20,174 nucleotides of DNA. Origin: an uncultured Pelagibacteraceae bacterium (GTDB lineage: Bacteria; Pseudomonadota; Alphaproteobacteria; Pelagibacterales; Pelagibacteraceae). The notes under the pieces are model-generated. The model was not told the DNA's origin, did not search any database, and was given only the letters and a program-made list of their open reading frames with translations. Position numbers and translations under genes: made by a program. Positions 15,270 to 20,174 of the stretch are shown here, piece after piece (the stretch's first letter is position 1; every line of letters begins with the position of its first letter). Where the stretch lies: the NCBI GenBank assembly GCA_902633885.1, contig CACPIK010000008.1, positions 1-20,174 on the forward strand, given 5' to 3'.

Positions 15270-16234
15270 TGAAATCATATATACCAACAATAGATATATC
15301 ATCACTATTAGATGGAAAATTTATTTCAAAAGAGTCTAGAAAAACTATTCAAGAAATTAAAAAAGCATGTATAGAGATAGGGTTTTTTCAAATTGTCGGG
15401 CATGGGTTAAAAACAAAAGATATTAAAAATATATGCACTGTAGGAAATAAATTCTTCAATATGACTGATGAATATAAAAGAAAATTATCTCCAAAAAAAT
15501 GGAATAGAAAAAATAAGAATATTTATAGAGGATATTTTCCTAATGATGTGAATGGAAAAGAAGGTTTAGATTTAGGAGACCTAAAAGTATCAAAGAAATA
15601 TTCAAATAATATTCGAAACCAATACATTGAATATTTAAATCTTCAAAAATGTTTTAAAGAACATTCAATTAAAAAAATAAATAATTATTTTGATGATATT
15701 TTTAACCTAAGCGAAATACTTTTTAAAAGTATAATCATTTACTATAAAAAAGATCCTTCTATTTCAAATCAGGCTTTTTCTAGACTTAAAACATTGAGCA
15801 CATTGAGATTTAATTACTATCCAAATCAAAGAAGGCCTGTAGAAATTTCGAGACAAGATGGTGTTGCACTGGGTTGTGAAACACATGTTGATAGTGGAAT
15901 ATTCACTGTCCTATACCAGGATAAAAAAGGTGGATTACAAGTTCAAAACCGTAAAAATAAAAAATGGTACAATATACCATTTAATAAAAAGGCTTTTGTA
16001 GTTAACACAGGAAGAGCTTTGGAATACTTAACTAAAGGAAAATTTAAAGCAACAAATCATCGTGTTTTATGGAGCAGATCTAAAAGAATGTCTATTCCAT
16101 TTTTTTTTGAACCATCTTTCGATTTTAAAATGCACCCATCATATTTAATGAATAAAAAAACTTTAAATAAAGGTCAAATTTATGAAAAATTTTTAAATAG
16201 CTCCTTAAAGAAATTTGTTGAATATCAACGATAG
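15269..16234 (+). CDS. Isopenicillin-N-synthase-like Fe(II)/2-oxoglutarate oxygenase
   Basis: This protein of 321 residues follows the two-domain pattern of isopenicillin N synthase and plant-type 2-oxoglutarate oxygenases. A DIOX_N region comes first, with IPTIDISSLL at 5-14 and GFFQIVGHG at 38-46. A catalytic core (2OG-FeII_Oxy, PF03171) follows, with iron ligands His206-x-Asp208 in ETHVDSG and His264 in TNHRV, and Arg273-x-Ser275 for 2-oxoglutarate. Bacterial members are mostly uncharacterised; some oxidise amino acids, purines or peptides. The start overlaps the transporter stop by one base (TAATG), so translation is coupled. It is more lysine- and isoleucine-rich than its neighbours, which fits a weakly expressed gene in AT-rich DNA. 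The family is certain and the substrate is unknown. Confidence 0.87.
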   Translation: MKSYIPTIDISSLLDGKFISKESRKTIQEIKKACIEIGFFQIVGHGLKTKDIKNICTVGNKFFNMTDEYKRKLSPKKWNRKNKNIYRGYFPNDVNGKEGLDLGDLKVSKKYSNNIRNQYIEYLNLQKCFKEHSIKKINNYFDDIFNLSEILFKSIIIYYKKDPSISNQAFSRLKTLSTLRFNYYPNQRRPVEISRQDGVALGCETHVDSGIFTVLYQDKKGGLQVQNRKNKKWYNIPFNKKAFVVNTGRALEYLTKGKFKATNHRVLWSRSKRMSIPFFFEPSFDFKMHPSYLMNKKTLNKGQIYEKFLNSSLKKFVEYQR

Positions 16235-16334
16235 TAATAATAAAGTTCTTAAATAAAGCGATACATAACTCGTCGTTATTTCTTATACGAAAGTGGGATC
16301 GGTCGTCTTTAAATTTTATTTTAAAGGAGACTTT
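16235..16334 (+). promoter_or_regulatory. Leader/promoter region of the flavin monooxygenase operon with a small inverted repeat
   Basis: This 100-base gap starts a new operon. The stretch 16258-16310 is noticeably richer in G and C than other gaps here. It holds a 15-base inverted repeat (ATAAC, five bases, GTTAT; 16265-16279) that could be an operator or a weak hairpin. A strong Shine-Dalgarno, AAAGGAGA at 16323-16330, lies 4 bases before the ATG at 16335. I see no clear -35/-10 pair. Confidence 0.35.
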
Positions 16335-17504
16335 ATGAAGTTTGGTTATTTTTGTAATACTACTAATTGGACTCACAAACCTTATCATCAGTTATTAGAC
16401 GAAACTAAAGAGATAACTGAGTATTGCGATAAAAATAATTGGAATTCTATTTGGTTTACCGAACACCATTTTAACCATGAAGGTATGGAGTCATGCACAA
16501 ATCCATTAATGTTAGGTGCTGATGCTGCAGCCAGAACAAAAAACATTAGAATTGGACAAGCTGCAAATGTTATTACATTTCACAATCCAATTAGATTAGC
16601 TGAAGATATAGCTACCTTAGATCAACTTTCAAAAGGTAGAGTAGAAGTAGGAGTTGCTAGAGGAATTTATGGCAGAGAAGCGATAAATTTAAATGTGGAG
16701 GCTGACCTTAAAGATCAAGCAAAAAATTTTAGACTATTCTCAGAAACTCTAGAAATACTTAAAAAAGCCTGGACAGAAAAATTCTTTAGTCATCAAGGAG
16801 AATTTTATAATTATCCTCATCCAAACCATGTTTGGCAGCATGATATGAGTCCGCCAAGCGAAGAATTTATGAATATGGAAGATAACACTATAAAAAAAAT
16901 TAGCGTTGTACCTAAACCCTATCAATCACCTCATCCTCCAATTCACCAAGTTGTGGATGGTATAAGATCTATCGAGTGGGCTGCTCAAAATGGAATAAAT
17001 GTTATAATGTGGATACCTACAGTAAAAGCATTAAAAATTAAATTTGAAGCTTATAAAAATGCTAGATCTGAAAAAGAAAAAAGAAATGTTGGTTTAGGAG
17101 AAGGGGTAACCTTAGTAAGAGACATGTTTGTTGCAGATACAATGGAAGAGGCTAAAGAAAAAGCTGGTGAACATATGGTAAATTATATGAGATGGGTTTG
17201 TCACTGGCGAGGCCTTGGAAATCATATGGATCCAGAAGAAGAGTTGCCAGAAACAAAAGGTAAATTAGATTTATTAAATTATGATTTTTTACATAAAAGA
17301 AATATGCTTTTTGGTACACCAGAATATGTAATTGATAAAATTCATGAATTAAAATCAGAACTTAATCTTCAAAATCTTCAAGTTTGGTCTAATTTTCCAG
17401 GTGTTAAACATGATGACTGTATGAAAAGTATAAAATTATTCACAGAAAAAGTAATCCCTAAATTTAAAGACAAGGTAAATACTGAAGTCAAAAAAGTTTC
17501 GTGA
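16335..17504 (+). CDS. Luciferase-like (LLM class) flavin-dependent monooxygenase
   Basis: This 389-residue TIM-barrel protein belongs to the bacterial luciferase family (PF00296), whose members use reduced flavin and O2 to oxidise substrates. Seen are MKFGYF at the first strand, FTEHHF at 41-46, the family signature around DQLSKGRVEVGVARG (96-110) and a late FGTPE at 327-331 that usually lies near the flavin phosphate site. An insert from about 160 to 190 is rich in His, Pro and Met. An in-frame GTG at 16293 would add 14 residues, but ATG 16335 has a strong Shine-Dalgarno and starts exactly at the first strand, so it is preferred. The stop overlaps the start of the thiamine-diphosphate enzyme gene by 4 bases (GTGA). 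No flavin reductase is in the window. The substrate is unknown; the operon partners suggest breakdown of an organic acid or heterocycle. Confidence 0.88.
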   Translation: MKFGYFCNTTNWTHKPYHQLLDETKEITEYCDKNNWNSIWFTEHHFNHEGMESCTNPLMLGADAAARTKNIRIGQAANVITFHNPIRLAEDIATLDQLSKGRVEVGVARGIYGREAINLNVEADLKDQAKNFRLFSETLEILKKAWTEKFFSHQGEFYNYPHPNHVWQHDMSPPSEEFMNMEDNTIKKISVVPKPYQSPHPPIHQVVDGIRSIEWAAQNGINVIMWIPTVKALKIKFEAYKNARSEKEKRNVGLGEGVTLVRDMFVADTMEEAKEKAGEHMVNYMRWVCHWRGLGNHMDPEEELPETKGKLDLLNYDFLHKRNMLFGTPEYVIDKIHELKSELNLQNLQVWSNFPGVKHDDCMKSIKLFTEKVIPKFKDKVNTEVKKVS

Positions 17505-18463
17505 TCAAATCAAAAAAGATTTTATCTGGAGGTCAAGCTGCGGTTAAATCATTAAAAAAAGAAAAAGTTAAACATGTTTTTGGATTAATTGGCTCTGCAA
17601 CAATGGAAATGTTTGATGCTCTGTACCATGAAAAAAAAATAAAATTTATTGGTGTTCGTGATGAAAGAACAGGGACGCATATGGCAGATGGCTATGCTAG
17701 AGCGTCCAATGGACCAGGAGTATTTCTTGCAGGACAAAATGGTCCTGGAGCAACTAATCTAGTCACTGGAATTGCTCAAGCTAAAGCGGCTTTTTCACCA
17801 GTTGTATCAATTGCAGGATCATATTCTACTAAAGATAAAATGGAAGATGCTTTTCAAGGACTTGACCAACAATCATTATTCAAACCAATTACAAAAAAAA
17901 CTTGGTTAGTAAAAAATGTAAAAAAAATACCTGAAACTTTTAGTGAAGCCTTCAAATTAGCAATGTCCCCAAGAAAAGGACCTGTATCTATTAATCTTCC
18001 TAGAAACATATTGGCCGAAAAATCAAAATTTAAAATTGATGAGAATAAAATTTCTTATGAAGAAAAAAGTTCAGTTAGTGCTAAACCTAATTTAATTAAA
18101 AAAGCTGTAAAATTAATTTCTAAATCAAAAAAAGGAGTAATCATCGTTGGTGGAGGAATTAAATATAATTCAAAATATAAAGATATAGTTAAACTAGCTA
18201 AATTATTAAATATTCCAATTGTAACTGCAGCAGGTCATGGAGATGCTATACCTTTTAACTATAAATTAAATGCAGGACAGATGGGTCCCAGGGGAAACCC
18301 TGTTGCTTCAAAACTTGTAAAAGAAGCAGATGTTATATTGGCTCTAGGTACTAGATTAGGATTTAACTCTACATTTTATTCATACAAAAATATTAATAAA
18401 AAAGCAAAAATTATTCAAATAGAATTAGAAAAAAAAATGCTAAACAATTATACAAACAAATAA
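17501..18463 (+). CDS. Thiamine-diphosphate enzyme (acetolactate synthase-like), N-terminal part before a frameshift
   Basis: The first 320 residues of an acetolactate-synthase/benzoylformate-decarboxylase type enzyme. The N-terminal TPP domain is intact: VFGLIGSATMEMFDAL (26-41), catalytic Glu55 in RDERTG, HMADGYARA (60-68) and GPGATN (81-86). A central domain follows from about 175, with KKGVIIVGGGI (154-ish family position in the mid domain) and a late LGTRLGF. Reading stops at TAA 18461-18463, inside the central domain, whereas the family runs to about 540-570 residues. The missing cofactor-binding third is encoded in the -1 frame just downstream (18550-19146), and that frame is open back to 18367. 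The start is GTG, overlapping the upstream stop by 4 bases. Which keto acid it uses cannot be told. As read, this piece alone could not bind the cofactor diphosphate and would be inactive. Confidence 0.82.
   Translation: MIKSKKILSGGQAAVKSLKKEKVKHVFGLIGSATMEMFDALYHEKKIKFIGVRDERTGTHMADGYARASNGPGVFLAGQNGPGATNLVTGIAQAKAAFSPVVSIAGSYSTKDKMEDAFQGLDQQSLFKPITKKTWLVKNVKKIPETFSEAFKLAMSPRKGPVSINLPRNILAEKSKFKIDENKISYEEKSSVSAKPNLIKKAVKLISKSKKGVIIVGGGIKYNSKYKDIVKLAKLLNIPIVTAAGHGDAIPFNYKLNAGQMGPRGNPVASKLVKEADVILALGTRLGFNSTFYSYKNINKKAKIIQIELEKKMLNNYTNK
18429..18437 (+). other. A9 homopolymer at the probable frameshift point
   Basis: Nine consecutive A residues lie in the overlap (18367-18463) where the N-terminal and C-terminal reading frames of the thiamine-diphosphate gene are both open. 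One more A here, or a -1 slip, would join them into a single product of about 548 residues. The heptamer A AAA AAA (18430-18436) is in the correct phase for -1 ribosomal slippage, but I see no downstream hairpin or upstream Shine-Dalgarno to stimulate it. Confidence 0.7.
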
Positions 18464-18549
18464 AAAAACAAAAAATTGTTCTTGATATTAAAAAATGGAC
18501 CAATTCTTATTTAAAAAAAAGATCAGAGTTTATAGTTAGCAGAGATGAT

Positions 18550-19146
18550 ATGAAATCAAAAAACTTTCCTATTCAGCCTTCTGCTCTATTTAAAGAATTA
18601 AGAAAAGTTCTTCCAAAAAATTCTGCTATTACTCTTGATGCTGGCACTTTGTGTCTTCAAGCCACAGACTCATTGAAGTACTACGAACCCCCATCATTAT
18701 TTACGCCTCTAGATTTTGGATTAGTTGGTTTTTCTTTTGCTTGTGGATTAGGTGTAAAATTAGCAAAACCTAATAAAACAGTAGTTAGTCTTATGGGTGA
18801 TGGTGGGTTTGGTATGACAGTTTCAGAATTAAGTACTGCTGTGGAGTATAAAATTAATACTATAACTATTGTTATGAATAATAAAAGTTGGGGAGCAGAA
18901 AAAGCATATCAAAAAGATTTTTATGGAAAAAGATATCTTGGTGCTGATATTGGTAGTCCAAGATTTGATAAATTAGCAGAACTCTATGGAGCTAAAGGAT
19001 TTAAAGTTACAAAAATTTCAGAAATAAATCGTACTTTAAAATCAGCCCTTAAAATAAGAAAACCAGTTGTTATAGATATTGATGTAGACCCAAAAGCGCT
19101 ATACAGTTTTAGAAGAGATAGTTTTAAACATAAAGTTAAAAAATGA
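18550..19146 (+). CDS. Thiamine-diphosphate enzyme, C-terminal part after the frameshift
   Basis: This is the missing C-terminal TPP-binding domain of the gene beginning at 17501. The cofactor motif is plain: GDG at 83-85 followed by Asn-Asn at 110-111 (numbered from ATG 18550), which together bind Mg2+ and the diphosphate. FTPLDFGLVGFSFACGLG (51-68) and the final VIDIDVDP are also typical. The ATG at 18550 is only the first available methionine: the same frame is open and family-like upstream from the A9 run (reading NAKQLYKQ onward from about 18436), so this is not an independent gene. Its stop overlaps the start of the AA_synth gene (ATGA), keeping the operon coupling intact. That suggests the frame loss is recent, an assembly error, or bypassed. 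Confidence 0.8.
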   Translation: MKSKNFPIQPSALFKELRKVLPKNSAITLDAGTLCLQATDSLKYYEPPSLFTPLDFGLVGFSFACGLGVKLAKPNKTVVSLMGDGGFGMTVSELSTAVEYKINTITIVMNNKSWGAEKAYQKDFYGKRYLGADIGSPRFDKLAELYGAKGFKVTKISEINRTLKSALKIRKPVVIDIDVDPKALYSFRRDSFKHKVKK

Positions 19147-19730
19147 AATTAGAATTACGGAAATTTAATAAGTTTGTAGACAAAACTTTTATAGAAGGTG
19201 GTAAAGAAGCTAAAGAACCAGTTTTGTTAGTTTCGGTTGCTGCAGTTTTTAAAAACCCTTGGCATGGTCAAGGTTTTGTTGAAGATCTTAAACCAATAAT
19301 TTTAAATTTAGCACCAAAGCTTGGTGATTTATTGGTTCCCCAATTAATTAATGAAATAGGTTCTTCTGAAAAAATATTAGCTTATGGAAAAGCTGGAGTT
19401 GTTGGGTTAGACGGTGAAATAGAGCATGCCTCTGCTTTTATTCATACATTAAGATTTGGAAATAAATTTAGAGATGCTGTTGGTGGAACATCGTATTTAA
19501 GTTTTACAAATACTAGAGGGCCTGCTGGTTCAAAAATTTCTATACCAATGATGCACAAAACTGATGCTGGTTTAAGACCATATTACTTAACACATGAATT
19601 TACTATTCATGATGCTCCGTTTAATGATGAAATTGTAATAGCAATTGGAGGAGCTTCAACTGGCAGAGCTCATGCAAGAACTGGCGATAGATATCAAGAT
19701 ATGAAAGAAATGGGTATTGAACCCAAATAA
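19143..19730 (+). CDS. AA_synth family protein (PF06684/DUF1185)
   Basis: This 195-residue protein matches the family annotated 'amino acid synthesis' (PF06684). Recognisable parts are an N-terminal GKEAKEPVLLVSVAAVFKNP region (from about 20), GKAGVVGLDGEIEHASA (80-96), FGNKFRDAVGG (105-115) and IAIGGASTGRAHARTGDR (167-184). As I recall, structures of family members show a variant of the chorismate mutase fold, with no proven reaction. It starts inside the stop of the thiamine-diphosphate gene and is followed 3 bases later by an alpha/beta hydrolase, within an operon led by a flavin monooxygenase. Such company points to catabolism rather than amino-acid synthesis, so the family name is probably misleading. 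The family call is secure and the function is open. Confidence 0.85.
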   Translation: MKLELRKFNKFVDKTFIEGGKEAKEPVLLVSVAAVFKNPWHGQGFVEDLKPIILNLAPKLGDLLVPQLINEIGSSEKILAYGKAGVVGLDGEIEHASAFIHTLRFGNKFRDAVGGTSYLSFTNTRGPAGSKISIPMMHKTDAGLRPYYLTHEFTIHDAPFNDEIVIAIGGASTGRAHARTGDRYQDMKEMGIEPK

Positions 19731-19733
19731 ATA

Positions 19734-20174
19734 ATGATCAATGATAAAGATTCAAGAAATACATTTTATGTATTAGATAAAAAAAATGATATCCCGATAG
19801 TTTTTATCCATGGTGTTGGTTTAGATCATAAAATTTGGGAATCTCAAATTAATGTATTTGAAAATACTTTTCTTGCTTACGATATATTAGGACACGGAAA
19901 AACTCCTTTAAATTTGAAAAATGTAAGTTTTGATGATTTTTCAGAACAATTAATTAATCTCATAGATGAGCTAAATATGAAAAAAATTCATTTAGTTGGT
20001 TTTTCAATTGGTTCTTTAATAGCTAGAAATTTTGCAGCAAAATATAATGACAGATTAAAAAGCTTAACTCTTCTTTGTTCAATCTTTAAAAGAACTGAAA
20101 AGGAGCGAGAAATAGTTAAAGTCAGATATGAACTTACAAAAAAAAGTAAAAGTTTATCAAAGCATGCACTTAAA
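19734..20174 (+). CDS. Alpha/beta-fold hydrolase, truncated by the window end
   Basis: An open frame of 147 codons starts at ATG 19734, three bases after the AA_synth stop, and runs off the end without a stop. It encodes the N-terminal half of an alpha/beta hydrolase. IVFIHGVGLDHKIW (22-35) supplies the oxyanion-hole His-Gly, YDILGHGKT (49-57) is the usual D-x-x-GxG strand/turn, and GFSIG (89-93) is the nucleophile elbow with Ser91. The acid and histidine of the triad would lie beyond the window. The pattern resembles 3-oxoadipate enol-lactone hydrolases and related C-C or ester hydrolases. In this operon it may hydrolyse a product of the monooxygenase, which is inference. Confidence 0.82.
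   Translation, partial: MINDKDSRNTFYVLDKKNDIPIVFIHGVGLDHKIWESQINVFENTFLAYDILGHGKTPLNLKNVSFDDFSEQLINLIDELNMKKIHLVGFSIGSLIARNFAAKYNDRLKSLTLLCSIFKRTEKEREIVKVRYELTKKSKSLSKHALK

Noticed and set aside
16293..16334. GTG start adding 14 residues to the flavin monooxygenase
   Set aside because: ATG 16335 has a strong Shine-Dalgarno, and the extra residues precede the first barrel strand, which family members begin with.
16125..16388. Minus-strand open frame spanning the gap before the flavin monooxygenase
   Set aside because: It overlaps the ends of two coding genes and the leader, with no motif; it is a chance frame in AT-rich DNA.
18550..19146. C-terminal ThDP domain as a separate small-subunit gene
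   Set aside because: The same frame continues upstream to the A9 run with family-like sequence and no start signal at 18550, so it is the rest of the preceding gene.
1..20174. CRISPR arrays, insertion sequences, tRNA or rRNA genes, prophage genes
   Set aside because: No regularly spaced repeats, transposase or phage motifs, terminal inverted repeats or tRNA-like cloverleaf ends were seen on reading either strand.

Overview
The window is very AT-rich, densely packed alphaproteobacterial DNA. The gaps between genes are short (none over about 135 bases), many genes overlap by 1 to 4 bases, and Shine-Dalgarno sites are often weak or absent. Together with a glycine-betaine-type ABC transporter and many one-carbon and methylamine-type genes, this suggests a streamlined marine bacterium of the SAR11/Pelagibacterales type. 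That assignment is inferred from style and gene content; no rRNA or marker gene is present.

Layout. (1) Bases 23-4370 hold a quaternary-amine ABC transporter: a ProV-type ATPase on the minus strand, diverging from a double-length ProW permease and a ProX binding protein. The block ends at a strong bidirectional terminator. (2) Bases 4422-5546 (minus) encode a gamma-butyrobetaine dioxygenase-like enzyme. It diverges from a plus-strand group (5679-8363) of a second ProV-type ATPase, a HalD/BesD-type 2-oxoglutarate oxygenase and a short-chain dehydrogenase. (3) Bases 8367-10608 (minus) carry cdhC, cdhA and a GFA-family protein, that is, carnitine breakdown. (4) Bases 10641-14286 (plus) carry a class II aldolase-like protein, cdhB-type betainyl-CoA thioesterase, a TauD-family dioxygenase and a choline-dehydrogenase-like GMC flavoenzyme. 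(5) Bases 14322-16234 hold a DMT-family transporter coupled to an isopenicillin-N-synthase-like oxygenase. (6) Bases 16335-20174 hold a tightly overlapping set: a luciferase-like flavin monooxygenase, a frameshifted thiamine-diphosphate enzyme, an AA_synth (PF06684) protein and an alpha/beta hydrolase cut by the window end.

How they fit together. The best-supported theme is uptake and catabolism of carnitine-type quaternary amines. The ABC transporter imports betaines. The dioxygenase hydroxylates gamma-butyrobetaine to L-carnitine, CdhA oxidises it to 3-dehydrocarnitine, CdhC cleaves it with acetyl-CoA to betainyl-CoA plus acetoacetate, and CdhB releases glycine betaine. Every step from gamma-butyrobetaine to glycine betaine is encoded within about 8 kb. 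Around this core are three further Fe(II)/2-oxoglutarate oxygenases of different subfamilies, two of them next to an oxidoreductase. This suggests further hydroxylate-then-oxidise modules for related amines or amino acids, with unknown substrates. The last operon is a separate pathway of unknown substrate and the least explained part of the window.
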